Positions 1 through 7,447 are shown, counted from the stretch's first letter. The stretch is DNA of 48,086 bases from Rhizobiaceae bacterium (GCA_023953775.1 JAMLJD010000027.1:1-48086), one strand, 5' to 3'. Numbers and translations are program-made. Notes: generated from the letters alone by a model not told the origin.

Positions 1-161
1 AGCTCCATCTTCGAGATGGACCAGCCAAAATCCCTGGTCAGCTGGATGAGCGATTCCCAGGACTGCATGTTGGCGGTAGGCACGTCGCAATGGGTGTCCG
101 CAAGCGCCGCCCCGGCAGGGATCGCAAGGGCAAGTGCAGCGGCGGCGAGCAGGGTCTTCAT
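1..161 (-). CDS. PepSY-like periplasmic protein, N-terminal part (cut by window edge)
   Basis: A partial gene whose ATG is at 161-159, with a GAGGAG ribosome-binding site just upstream. The 53 visible residues begin with a signal peptide (MKTLLAAAALALAIPAGAALA, cleavage probably after ALA), followed by DTHCDVPTANMQSWESLIQL. This matches the neighbour at 372-689 in layout: signal peptide, then a Cys, a Val-Pro pair and a Trp-containing helix. It is therefore read as a tandem paralogue with a PepSY-type fold. Small PepSY proteins beside QseBC-like two-component systems are usually exported sensors or inhibitors. The C-terminal half lies outside the window, so the domain call rests on the paralogy alone. 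Confidence 0.6.
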   Translation of the reverse strand, partial: MKTLLAAAALALAIPAGAALADTHCDVPTANMQSWESLIQLTRDFGWSISKME

Positions 162-244
162 GGCGTTTCTCCTCGGTTCGGGTTGCTTGATGTGACCAAC
201 CTGGAGGGCGCGACTGACGGGGTGCTGACGCCCGCCGGGAATCT

Positions 245-262
245 GCTTCAGCTTGCTGTCAG
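245..262. promoter_or_regulatory. Candidate response-regulator site, copy 1
   Basis: GCTTCAGCTTGCTGTCAG lies upstream of the first PepSY gene. Its reverse complement matches 16 of 18 bases of the element at 740-757 upstream of the second PepSY gene. Read in that orientation it carries CTGA twice, 11 bases apart, which is the one-turn spacing used by OmpR/PhoB-family regulators. Binding by the regulator at 831 is inferred. Confidence 0.4.
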
Positions 263-312
263 GGCGGCGGGTGAACCGAGGGGAGGTGCCGACGGCGGTC
301 CATGAAACCAAA

Positions 313-339
313 GCGCCCCGCCTGTGTCCGGTGGGGCGC
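313..339 (-). terminator. Hairpin downstream of the PepSY gene
   Basis: GCGCCCC at 313-319 pairs with GGGGCGC at 333-339. It lies 33 bases past the stop of the 372-689 gene and is followed on the minus strand by a short T-rich run. It is a weak intrinsic terminator or a processing hairpin between the two PepSY genes. Confidence 0.45.
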
Positions 340-371
340 AGATGTGTGAAATCCTGGGCGGGTGGACCCGA

Positions 372-689
372 TCAGTCGTCACCGTCTCTTGGTGAGCCGG
401 TCCGTCGTCCATCCCTGTCACGATAACGGATGCGCATCTCGACCAGATCGAGATTGCCGGGGTCGATCTTCACCCTGATCTGATGGCCTTCGGCGTCCGT
501 GCCCCGGACTTCGTAGCAGCCGTCGTCGATCTTGATACCCGAAATCGTCCAGCCCCGCTCCTGCGCCAGCGCCGTGACCGCCTCGCGCGGTTGCCAGTCG
601 GCCATGGGGACGCGGCAATCGTCGTCAGCCAGTGCCGCGTCTGCTGGCAACACCAGAGCCAGAGCCAGCATTGTCAGCGCCTTACGCAT
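372..689 (-). CDS. PepSY domain-containing periplasmic protein
   Basis: A 105-residue exported protein. Residues 1-21 form a signal peptide ending ALA. The mature part has the PepSY pattern: a helix with WQPREAVTALAQERGW, a strand GWTISGIKI, then GCYEVRGTDAEGHQIRVKI and a closing strand, with a charged tail rich in Arg and Asp. The ATG at 689 follows a strong AAGGAGG site. It is divergent from the two-component system at 831, and such small PepSY proteins are commonly the target or accessory of QseBC/PmrAB-like systems. The periplasmic location is clear; the ligand is unknown. A similar gene lies just downstream at 1-161. Confidence 0.8.
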   Translation of the reverse strand: MRKALTMLALALVLPADAALADDDCRVPMADWQPREAVTALAQERGWTISGIKIDDGCYEVRGTDAEGHQIRVKIDPGNLDLVEMRIRYRDRDGRRTGSPRDGDD

Positions 690-739
690 TGGTCACACTC
701 CTCCTTGCCAACCCGTTCGTACCCTGATGGCATGGAAAG

Positions 740-757
740 CTGACGGCAAACTGAAGC
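740..757. promoter_or_regulatory. Candidate response-regulator site, copy 2, in the divergent promoter region
   Basis: CTGACGGCAAACTGAAGC sits between the divergent PepSY and response-regulator genes. It has two CTGA half-sites 11 bases apart and 16 of 18 bases in common with the inverted copy at 245-262. A TTGACA hexamer at 759-764 lies beside it and may be the -35 box for the two-component operon, though no good -10 was found. Confidence 0.42.
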
Positions 758-830
758 GTTGACAGGATCACGATCAGCCCGCTGTCAGGTACATCGGGCA
801 ATCTGGAAGCGAGCCGTGAGAGGAACCACC

Positions 831-1490
831 ATGCGCATCCTGCTGATCGAGGACGACACGGTGCTGGGTGCGGCGGTGCGCGACCAGATCGCCGCCGATG
901 GCCACAGCGCCGACTGGGTGCAGCGGCTCGACGCGGCGGGCGAGCACCTGCGAACCATCCCCTACGACCTGGTGCTACTGGATCTGATGCTGCCCGACGG
1001 GCGCGGCATTCCCTTCCTGCGCGCGTTGCGCGGTCGGGGCGACGCCACGCCGGTAATCATCCTCACCGCGCTCGATCAGGTCTCGGACCGCATCGAAGGC
1101 CTGAACGCGGGGGCCGACGACTATCTGGTCAAGCCCTTCGATCTGGCGGAGCTCTCGGCGCGGATCGGCTCGGTCGCGCGCCGCTATTCCGGCAACCCCA
1201 ACCCGCTGATCGCGCATGGCGACCTGGAGATCGACCTTGCCGCGCGCAGCGTCCATCGCGCCGGCCGGCCAGTGCCGCTGACCGCGCGCGAATGGGCGCT
1301 GTTCGAGGCCCTGCTGAGCCATCCCGGCCAACTGTTCTCGAAGGCACAGCTCGAGGACAAGCTCTACGCCTTCGGCGCCGAGGTCGAAAGCAACACCATC
1401 GAGGTCCATGTCAGCCGCCTGCGCAAGAAGCTGGGCGCCGGCGTCATCGAGACCGAGCGCGGCCTCGGCTATCGGCTGGGTCGCGGATGA
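831..1490 (+). CDS. OmpR/PhoB-family response regulator (QseB/PmrA/TctD-like)
   Basis: A 219-residue cytoplasmic transcription factor. The receiver domain (1-115) has the acidic pocket EDD at 7-9, phospho-acceptor D51 in LLDLMLPDG, T79 and K101 in VKPF. A winged-helix domain follows at about 125-219 with the typical LTAREWALFEALL and ending VSRLRKKLGAG...GLGYRLG. The ATG at 831 is chosen over longer in-frame starts because the receiver begins there with MRILLIEDD and AGAGGAAC lies upstream. Its stop overlaps the start of the kinase gene (ATGA), so the two are translationally coupled. Targets probably include the PepSY genes, given the shared repeat element. Confidence 0.93.
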   Translation: MRILLIEDDTVLGAAVRDQIAADGHSADWVQRLDAAGEHLRTIPYDLVLLDLMLPDGRGIPFLRALRGRGDATPVIILTALDQVSDRIEGLNAGADDYLVKPFDLAELSARIGSVARRYSGNPNPLIAHGDLEIDLAARSVHRAGRPVPLTAREWALFEALLSHPGQLFSKAQLEDKLYAFGAEVESNTIEVHVSRLRKKLGAGVIETERGLGYRLGRG

Positions 1491-2836
1491 GGGCGCCCGC
1501 AAGCCTGCGGGGCCGGCTGGCGCTCTGGCTGGGGCTGGCGCTGGTGGCGCTGTGGCTGGCAACCGCCCTGCTGACCGCCGGACTGATGCGGCGTGAATTG
1601 GACGCGCTGTTCGACTCGGCGCTTCAGGAAAGCGCCGAACGCCTGCTGCCTCTCGCCGTCAACGATGTGCTGGGCCGCGGCCCGGCGGACGAGAATGACG
1701 AGGACGATCCACGCATTCTGGGCGTCATCGCTCCGCATGACGAGTTCCTGACCTATGTGTTGCGCGACCCGGCCGGTCGGGTGCTGCTGCAATCGCACGC
1801 GGTCGATCCGGCCGGGTTTCCGCCTTGGGACGGGCCGGGGTTCCGCAGCACGGCGACGCTTCGCCTCTACAGTATCGCCGCCTTGCAGGACACGGTGCGC
1901 CTGACCGTGGCCGAGCCGCTGGCCCACCGCGCCCGCATCGCGCGCGAGGCGCTGTGGATGTTGCTGCTGCCGCTTCTGGTGGTGGTGCCGCTGGCCTTCG
2001 CGGCGATATGGCTGGCGCTGCGGGCGGGACTTGCGCCACTGCAACGCTGGCGCGAGCGGCTGGCGGCGCGCGGCGCGCGGGATCTGTCGCCTGTGTCCGC
2101 GGGCGATCTGCCTTCGGAACTCGCCCCGATCGCCGCCACGCTCGATGATGTGCTCTGCCGCCTGTCCGCCGCTTTCGAGGCCGAGCGCAGTTTCGCCGCC
2201 AACGCCGCGCATGAGCTGCGCACCCCGCTGGCCGGCGCCATCGCCCAAGCACAGCGTCTTCAGGCCGAGACGGCGGACCCGGCCGCGCGGATGCGCGCGG
2301 CCACGATGGAGGCGGCGCTGAAACGCCTGCTGCGGGTCAGCGAGCGCCTGATGCAGCTTGCCCGCGCCGAGGGGGCGAGGCTGCGTCGCGACAGCGCCGC
2401 CGATCTGTGCCCCGTGTTGCGGATACTGGTCGAGGAACAGGGCCGTGACGCGGGCGACGGGCGCATCCGTCTTTGCCTGCCCGAAGCGGCGGTTCTGTCC
2501 GACCTCGACCCGGATGCGGTGGCCATCATCTTGCGCAACCTGATCGACAACGCACTGCGCCACGGCGATCCGGCAAAACCGGTCGAGGTGACGCTCACCT
2601 CAAAGGGCATCCTGCGTGTGTCCAATGACGGCCCGCCCATCCCTCCCGAAACGCTTGCCCGTCTCGTCACCCGCTTTGCCCACGCCGACAGCCGCGCCGA
2701 AGGCAGCGGCCTCGGCCTCGCCATCGTCGCCACCATCGCCGAGCGCATCGGATCGCGCCTGCAGCTGACCTCCCCGCGCCCCGGCTCTACAAGCGGCCTC
2801 ACCGCGGAGCTGATGCTGCCCTGCGCTTCCGACTGA
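1487..2836 (+). CDS. Sensor histidine kinase (QseC/PmrB-like)
   Basis: A 449-residue inner-membrane kinase. TM1 is at about 11-33, followed by a periplasmic sensor region (about 37-155) with the acidic stretch ADENDEDD near 67-74, and TM2 is at about 156-179. A short linker leads to the dimerization/phosphoacceptor domain with H242 in AHELRTPLAG, and the ATPase domain has NLIDNALRHG (N355), D381 in SNDGPP and GSGLGLAI (406-413). The acidic periplasmic patch resembles metal- or cation-sensing PmrB/QseC relatives, but no ligand can be assigned. It overlaps the regulator gene by four bases. The intergenic stretch that follows has no convincing terminator. Confidence 0.92.
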   Translation: MRAPASLRGRLALWLGLALVALWLATALLTAGLMRRELDALFDSALQESAERLLPLAVNDVLGRGPADENDEDDPRILGVIAPHDEFLTYVLRDPAGRVLLQSHAVDPAGFPPWDGPGFRSTATLRLYSIAALQDTVRLTVAEPLAHRARIAREALWMLLLPLLVVVPLAFAAIWLALRAGLAPLQRWRERLAARGARDLSPVSAGDLPSELAPIAATLDDVLCRLSAAFEAERSFAANAAHELRTPLAGAIAQAQRLQAETADPAARMRAATMEAALKRLLRVSERLMQLARAEGARLRRDSAADLCPVLRILVEEQGRDAGDGRIRLCLPEAAVLSDLDPDAVAIILRNLIDNALRHGDPAKPVEVTLTSKGILRVSNDGPPIPPETLARLVTRFAHADSRAEGSGLGLAIVATIAERIGSRLQLTSPRPGSTSGLTAELMLPCASD

Positions 2837-3364
2837 GAGGTCGAGAAGCGGGACAATCTTCCCAGCCGCCATAGTGTGGGTTCATGCACGGCTTAATTTT
2901 TATAAATATAATCAGTATGTTAAAAGTAGAGAAGGTTGTCTTTCAGACCCATCCCCTCCGCCACTTGCCCTCGCGAAAGCGTTCTCCCCATGCGGCCGGG
3001 GCCGGATTTTTCCGTTGTTTTCGAGGGTTATGCGGGTGGGGCTGTCCACCATATCCCTCGTCGCAAGGACGAGTTGCATCTCTGATGCGCCATTTTCTCC
3101 AAAGCTGTCCACCAAGGCGATCAGGTGACGAGGCGATAAGTGTCTGAATGAATGCTGATTTTCGAATAGGACATTCGGCGCCGTTGGCTATTCCGTGCGA
3201 ATACCGATTGCGACTGGTATCGAGACTGCAGCGCGTGTCTGCATTGGGGCCATGAACAAACGGTCCGGTTCTGGGAAAGATCCGCGACCTGCAAGCATTC
3301 AGTCAACTTCCCCCACAGCCGCCGGTCGCCGTGTTCATCGAAGCAGACACGCAGCTGATCTAGC
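2837..3364. other. Gene-poor stretch with an AT-rich patch
   Basis: About 530 bases with no believable gene. An AT-rich patch at about 2893-2935 (TTTTTATAAATATAATCAG) contrasts with the surrounding GC-rich DNA. A T-run at 3006-3011 after a C/G-rich inverted segment could end transcription of the kinase operon, but the stem is only four base pairs. An open frame on the minus strand across 3121-3435 has no recognisable domain, a Cys/Arg/Gln-rich composition and no ribosome-binding site, so it is not called. The stretch separates regions of different base composition and may be a recombination scar. Confidence 0.5.
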
Positions 3365-3973
3365 TCATTTGTTGCCCAGTGTCCGCCTTCTCGCACGCAT
3401 CCACGGGGCTGCCACCGCAGACATGGTAGCGGCAACGATCAAGCCGCAGATTACGGCTTTCGATATCGTCTCCATCGTTCCCTCGATCAACATTGCGTGG
3501 ACCACGCCGCCGAGCACGACGATGCTGACGAGGCTCGTATGGCCGACACGCCAGACCTGAGGCGAGATGCGGCGCCGGAAAGCCGCGAGCAGCGCGGCTG
3601 CGACGAGCGCCCACATCGCTGCGACCCCCCAGACGGAAAATGGAGTCGGCGCGCGCAAGAGCAGCGCGTCTTCGATGTCGGGAGGGCTGGTGATCCACAG
3701 GCCGACGACATGGAGGATAATTGCCGCGACCAGGACGACGCCGACCGCGCGATGAACACGACGTCCGCGAAGCAGGCGCAGGCCGGGCAGCCAGCCACCC
3801 ACGAGCAGGGGCTGGACCAGCGCGAGACACAGCGACACCACACCCGCGAATCCGGCGGCGATATAGATCGGATCGCGCCAAGCCAGGTACTCGCTCGTCG
3901 CGGCAAAGGCGAGCGGCATGATGATCGCAAACGCGAGACCGGCCCAGATCAGCAGCGCGCTGATCATACCCAT
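3365..3973 (-). CDS. Ferric-reductase-like integral membrane cytochrome b
   Basis: A 202-residue membrane protein with six likely membrane helices. Two His pairs, H74/H88 and H145/H159, are each spaced 14 residues apart on neighbouring helices, the bis-histidyl arrangement that holds two b haems in the ferric reductase/NADPH oxidase-like transmembrane domain. There is no flavin or NAD domain, so it would pass electrons across the membrane with a separate donor or partner. The ATG at 3973 lies 9 bases after the stop of the Tat-exported protein upstream, so the pair forms an operon and probably works together. The electron donor and acceptor are unknown. Confidence 0.75.
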   Translation of the reverse strand: MGMISALLIWAGLAFAIIMPLAFAATSEYLAWRDPIYIAAGFAGVVSLCLALVQPLLVGGWLPGLRLLRGRRVHRAVGVVLVAAIILHVVGLWITSPPDIEDALLLRAPTPFSVWGVAAMWALVAAALLAAFRRRISPQVWRVGHTSLVSIVVLGGVVHAMLIEGTMETISKAVICGLIVAATMSAVAAPWMRARRRTLGNK

Positions 3974-3982
3974 CAGGTCGTG

Positions 3983-4471
3983 TCAGACCGGCTGCAGAAC
4001 GAAATGCGCCTTGAGGCTGGTGTCCTTCGCGCTCGACAGCAGGGGGCGAAGGAATACGGTCTCGTACTCGCCGCTGTCATAGGCAAGGTGCGCATGCGCC
4101 TGGCCCAGCGCCGGCACGATCTGGGGCATTTCGAGCCGGAACGCGCCATTGGCGTCGGTCAGCGTAGCGCCATGGCTATGCCAGTCGCGCTCGCTGCCTT
4201 CGGTCGTATGGGCCCAGACCTGGATACGCTGGCCTGCCAGCGGAGCGCCGTCGCCGGCGCGGAGCACGGTGCCCGACATCCAGAAGCCACCGCCGCCGAT
4301 GCGCTCGACTATCGGCGCACCGGGCATATAGTTGTTGGCGCCGCCGCGCATCGATGGTGTCGCGGCAAGGCCGCCAGCGCGGGCAGGAATTGCGAGGCCG
4401 GCAAGCCCGGCCGCCACAAAGGCAGCTCCAGTGGCAAGCACGGTTCGGCGCTCGAAGCGGATGTCAGACAT
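3983..4471 (-). CDS. Tat-exported protein with intradiol-dioxygenase-like (transthyretin-type) fold
   Basis: A 162-residue protein with a twin-arginine leader (FERRTVLATG, residues 6-15, then a hydrophobic stretch to about 32). The mature domain has the beta-sandwich pattern of intradiol ring-cleavage dioxygenases: GTVLRAGDGAPLAGQRIQVW, then TLTDANGAFRLEMPQIVP. The paired metal histidines of that family appear as HAH at 126-128, but the two conserved tyrosine ligands are not evident and the protein is shorter than the true enzymes (about 250-310 residues). It is therefore probably a metal- or haem-associated relative, not a catechol dioxygenase. GGAAGGAG precedes the ATG at 4471. Export through Tat implies folding, perhaps with cofactor, before secretion. 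Confidence 0.65.
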   Translation of the reverse strand: MSDIRFERRTVLATGAAFVAAGLAGLAIPARAGGLAATPSMRGGANNYMPGAPIVERIGGGGFWMSGTVLRAGDGAPLAGQRIQVWAHTTEGSERDWHSHGATLTDANGAFRLEMPQIVPALGQAHAHLAYDSGEYETVFLRPLLSSAKDTSLKAHFVLQPV

Positions 4472-4725
4472 GCTGATCTCCTTCCCGAATTCAATGATGA
4501 CCTGTGCGAAAGCTTAGCGTCTTTTCAGCGGTCGACCAGTCGAGATGCGAACAAACGAGGGCACGGTTTCGTGATCCAAGGCAGCCTGAGCACTGGTGCG
4601 ACCCTGCTAGAGCATGCTGAAAAGGTCTGCCGTGGGAGCGTTGCCGACCGGCAAGTTGGGGGCCGTGAACTGACGGTCTGTTTCAAACAAGAAGTCCCGC
4701 AAAGCAGCCTACCACATCGTGAGAT
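4472..4725. other. Promoter-containing gap upstream of the Tat-protein operon
   Basis: About 250 bases without a gene. It must hold the minus-strand promoter of the 4471/3973 operon, but no clear -35/-10 pair could be chosen by eye. With the adjoining Lrp relic at 4726-4871 it makes up the roughly 400-base gap between genes. Confidence 0.4.
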
Positions 4726-4871
4726 GCCTGACTTCACGCGCCGCAGCGGGATCGAGCTCTCGATTGCGGCAACCGGCGGGACCTTCGTGAGTTTGCCAGT
4801 CAGGGATGCTCGAACTCCGAAGTGTCGCGTGCCGCGATGCGCAGGAGGTAGTCACGATTGCCGGTCATCAG
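4726..4871 (-). pseudogene. Frameshifted 3' fragment of an Lrp/AsnC-family regulator
   Basis: Minus-strand translation from 4871 gives LMTGNRDYLLRIAARDTSEF, the standard Lrp/AsnC effector-domain motif (MTG-x-x-DYLLR). A TGA at 4802-4800 then interrupts it. In a shifted frame from about 4797 it resumes as KLTKVPPVAAIESSIPLRRV KSG, the normal end of such proteins. The spacing between the two pieces is one base short of the family register, so a single-base deletion is likely. No DNA-binding half remains: upstream of 4871 the sequence belongs to the SGNH-like gene, whose TGA stop lies inside the Lrp codons. It is a dead gene remnant marking a recombination junction. Confidence 0.7.
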
Positions 4872-5527
4872 CCTGTCTGGGATAATGCAATCAACAATGA
4901 GCTGGCGATCTTCCGAGGTGTCGCTGACCGGCCGACCAGGCGCAGATCCAGCATCGGGAGATTATGCCGCGACGCCGCGAGGGTTATCGAGTCATTGGCG
5001 ATCGCGAGTGAGACGTTGGCTATACGCCGCCGGAAGGGATCAGCATTACGTTCACCCATAAGCGTGCACACCGTCAGCGGAATCCCCGTTGCAAACGCAG
5101 CTTCAAGCGTCGAGGAATAAAACGCGGCGAATTGCTGCGCAATTGTCGACAGGCGGGTGAATGTGTCCATGACACCGGAGGTTCTACGCTCCAGGCGAAA
5201 TAATTCCTCCCGGCCGACCGCCAGCACAAGGTTGGAGGCATCGTCAGGAATACGCCGAAGCAGCTCCCGGTCGCTAACGGGATCACCGCGATCCAGTCCG
5301 AGGAGCGTGCCGCGTCCAACGCCATTGTCGCCAAATTCAGTGATTATCTCCGTCCACTTCAGAGCGCTGTCGAGCTGGTTGCTGCCAACGATAACGACAT
5401 GTCGTGGCGTCGCGGTCGAACCAGACCTTTGACCCGCAAATCTCAAGTCTGTCGTCAGCGGCACCGACGCAGCTGCGGCCAGCAGTCTTCGTCGGGAAAG
5501 GAGGTTGGAACTGAGAGGCGTACGCAT
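4868..5527 (-). CDS. SGNH/GDSL-hydrolase-like exported protein lacking catalytic residues
   Basis: A 219-residue protein with a leader containing SRRRLLAAAASVPL (residues 11-24), possibly Tat-type. The body follows the SGNH-hydrolase outline: HVVIVGSNQLDSALKW where active members have a GDS block, DDASNLVLAVGREEL where they have GGNDAL, and PLTVCTLMGERNADPFRRRI then PMLDLRL near the end. The nucleophile Ser of block I and the Asn of block III are both replaced, and the usual C-terminal Asp/His region is shortened. It is therefore probably inactive or decayed, even though the frame is open. The ATG at 5527 is used because earlier starts overlap the amidohydrolase. No strong ribosome-binding site is visible; a 12-base palindrome lies upstream. 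Its stop lies in the Lrp relic. Confidence 0.55.
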   Translation of the reverse strand: MRTPLSSNLLSRRRLLAAAASVPLTTDLRFAGQRSGSTATPRHVVIVGSNQLDSALKWTEIITEFGDNGVGRGTLLGLDRGDPVSDRELLRRIPDDASNLVLAVGREELFRLERRTSGVMDTFTRLSTIAQQFAAFYSSTLEAAFATGIPLTVCTLMGERNADPFRRRIANVSLAIANDSITLAASRHNLPMLDLRLVGRSATPRKIASSLLIALSQTG

Positions 5528-5531
5528 TTGA

Positions 5532-5543
5532 TTCGGATCCGAA
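5532..5543. repeat. Short perfect palindrome between the amidohydrolase and SGNH-like genes
   Basis: TTCGGATCCGAA is a perfect 12-base palindrome in the 22-base gap between the amidohydrolase stop (5550) and the SGNH-like start (5527). It has no T-run after it, so it is not a clear terminator; it could be a minor hairpin that lowers translation of the last gene. Confidence 0.3.
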
Positions 5544-5549
5544 CCGTAC

Positions 5550-6437
5550 TCAGACTGGACGATAGATGTGCTCGGCGGTCTTCCAGAAGATGTCAGCTTG
5601 TTCATTGGTCGGCAGTGCTGCCGCGGCGGCACGATAGGTGTTGGTCATCGTCAGGTGATTGGTCCAGAGCTTCTCGATCGGGAAGTTGGAGCCGTACATC
5701 AGCCGGCCGCTGCCGAGAATTTCGACGGCTTTCCTGACCACAAAGAAGATCAGCTCGGGATCGTTGCGGTGAACGAACGTGCCGAGGCCCGAGAGCTTGG
5801 CGTTCAGGTTGGGCTGTGCTGCCAGCGTTGCGAGACCGCTTTCCCACGCCTCGACTGTCGCCGACGACATGTCGGTCAGCATACCGGTATGCGTCAAAAT
5901 AAATTGTGTCTCGGGGTTTTCCTCAACAAGACGCGCGCCGTCGGCCATCTGGCCGGGGAATAGCTGCAAGTCGAAGGAAAACCCGTACTCCTTCAGCCGC
6001 GCTATGTTGGCGCGAACCTTCGGGTCAACAACCTGGTCCGCGGCAGGCGCAAAGCGGTAGTCCGGCGTCTCGTGCCAGTGCAGTTGCATGCGCACGCCGC
6101 GCATCAGTGGGTAGGCCTTCAGCCGGTCGAGCTGCGGGCGAACGTCGTCCACCGTCATGTCGGCATAGCCGACGATTGCATGCGGCCAGCCGGTTTCGTC
6201 GGCGGTAGCCTGCACCCATGCGACTTCGTCCTCGAAGCGTTCCCTGGCCCAGTTGGTCTGGACGTAGACAGCCTTCTCGACGCCGGAATCCTTCTGATCC
6301 TTGAGGAACTCCTCAATCGGATAGTCGCGGCGGATCGGTTCGTAAGGGCCGAAGATGCGTGGCACCATCGGTCCACGCAGCCAGGGCAGATCGTCCCGGC
6401 GCCATATGTGGAAGTGTGAGTCGATGATCGGCTGCAT
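5550..6437 (-). CDS. Metal-dependent amidohydrolase (Amidohydrolase_2 family)
   Basis: A 295-residue TIM-barrel hydrolase related to fucono/rhamnono-lactonases and 2-pyrone-4,6-dicarboxylate lactonase. It opens with IIDSHFHIW (H8-x-H10), has LTHTGM (H183) and NAKLSGLG (K214), and ends with MYGSNFPIE (about 247-255) where many relatives have GSD(W/F)P. It starts two bases after the stop of the molybdopterin C-subunit gene and is the last clearly functional gene of the molybdenum hydroxylase operon. It should act on the hydroxylated product, opening a lactone or lactam or cleaving an amide. The ATG at 6437 places the HxH motif at the N terminus as is normal for the family. Confidence 0.8.
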   Translation of the reverse strand: MQPIIDSHFHIWRRDDLPWLRGPMVPRIFGPYEPIRRDYPIEEFLKDQKDSGVEKAVYVQTNWARERFEDEVAWVQATADETGWPHAIVGYADMTVDDVRPQLDRLKAYPLMRGVRMQLHWHETPDYRFAPAADQVVDPKVRANIARLKEYGFSFDLQLFPGQMADGARLVEENPETQFILTHTGMLTDMSSATVEAWESGLATLAAQPNLNAKLSGLGTFVHRNDPELIFFVVRKAVEILGSGRLMYGSNFPIEKLWTNHLTMTNTYRAAAAALPTNEQADIFWKTAEHIYRPV

Positions 6438-6439
6438 TG

Positions 6440-7444
6440 TCAGGCCGCTTCGCGCTGCTTCAGCGCCCGCAAGATGCGCTCCGGCGTGATCGGCAGCGTG
6501 TCGATCCGCACGCCGACTGCATCGAAGATGGCATTGGCGACAGCTGGTATCTGCGGGTTGGCGCACATCTCGCCCGGGCCCTTGGCGCCATATGGGCCGT
6601 CACCCGAAGGCCGTTCCAACACTGCGATTTCCGTTTCAGCGAGATCGCCCGGGCCGGGCATAAGATACTCGTTGTAGTCGCGCCCGCCATGGTCGCGCTT
6701 CGGATAGTAGGGTTCGGTCGTCTCGTAGAGCGCGTGGCTGATCCCCATCCACGAGCCGCCGACGAGCTGTTGCTCAACCATCTTGGGGTTCAGCGCACGC
6801 CCAATTTCGAAGACGTTCTTGATCGAAAGCACTGCGACTTCGCCGGTCTCGTCGTCGACCTCGACCTCGGCCACCGTACAGGCATGCGCGTAGCAGGTGG
6901 ACGGCTTCATCGCGCCCGTTTCGGTCTCGGGATAGGAGCGCGGAACCAGGAACATGCCGCGTCCGGAAATCGAGCGTCCGTGCTTGAAGTGGGCGGCAAG
7001 CGCCGTATCGAAGATCGAGATGTTGCGGTTGGACGCGCCTTTCACGTGAATGTTGCCGACGCCGTCCGTTTCGAGATCGACGGGATCGGCCTCGAGTTCT
7101 TCGGCAGCGACCTCAAGCATCACTTGCCGCGCTTCCTGCGCCGCCTGGATGACGGCATTGCCGACGCGGTGCGTGCCGCGCGAGGCGAAGGTGCCCATGC
7201 AGTGCGGGCCGGTGTCGGTGTCGGCGGTATCGATGGTGACGGCATCCGTCGGCACGCCCATCGTCTCCGCGCAGATCTGCGCAATGATCTGCCGCAGTCC
7301 CTGGCCGAGATCGACGCTCGACAGCGTGACCATAATACCGCCGGTCGGCGTTGAGTGCACAAGAGCCTGCGTGGGATCGCCGCCGAGATTCATGCCGGTC
7401 GGATAATTGACCGCGGCAACGCCGCGTCCGCGCTTCTTCGCCAT
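6440..7444 (-). CDS. Molybdenum hydroxylase large subunit, C-terminal half
   Basis: 334 residues matching the C-terminal molybdopterin-binding half of the xanthine dehydrogenase/CO dehydrogenase family. Visible motifs are DLGQGLRQI (45-53) and GAKGPGE with the catalytic base E292, near the C terminus as expected. It is in the same frame as the upstream gene at 7448-8815 and separated from it by a TGA plus one codon; a GAGGGAGA site lies just upstream of its ATG, so it can be translated separately. Together the halves have 789 residues, the size of a normal large subunit. Split large subunits are known in Eubacterium barkeri nicotinate dehydrogenase (NdhL/NdhM). Confidence 0.85.
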   Translation of the reverse strand: MAKKRGRGVAAVNYPTGMNLGGDPTQALVHSTPTGGIMVTLSSVDLGQGLRQIIAQICAETMGVPTDAVTIDTADTDTGPHCMGTFASRGTHRVGNAVIQAAQEARQVMLEVAAEELEADPVDLETDGVGNIHVKGASNRNISIFDTALAAHFKHGRSISGRGMFLVPRSYPETETGAMKPSTCYAHACTVAEVEVDDETGEVAVLSIKNVFEIGRALNPKMVEQQLVGGSWMGISHALYETTEPYYPKRDHGGRDYNEYLMPGPGDLAETEIAVLERPSGDGPYGAKGPGEMCANPQIPAVANAIFDAVGVRIDTLPITPERILRALKQREAA

Positions 7445-7447
7445 CGT

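Noticed and set aside
3121..3435. A 104-residue minus-strand frame in the gene-poor stretch
   Set aside because: Cys/Arg/Gln/Trp composition like translated non-coding DNA, no ribosome-binding site, overlaps the end of the membrane-protein gene.
4525..4737. A 70-residue minus-strand frame beginning MKSGISRCGR
   Set aside because: Its first codons are the tail of the Lrp relic and the rest is unrecognisable; covered by the pseudogene entry.
3497..4885. A 462-residue plus-strand frame across the ferric-reductase and Tat-protein genes
   Set aside because: Antisense to two genes with signal peptide, haem His pairs and ribosome-binding sites; no domain in it.
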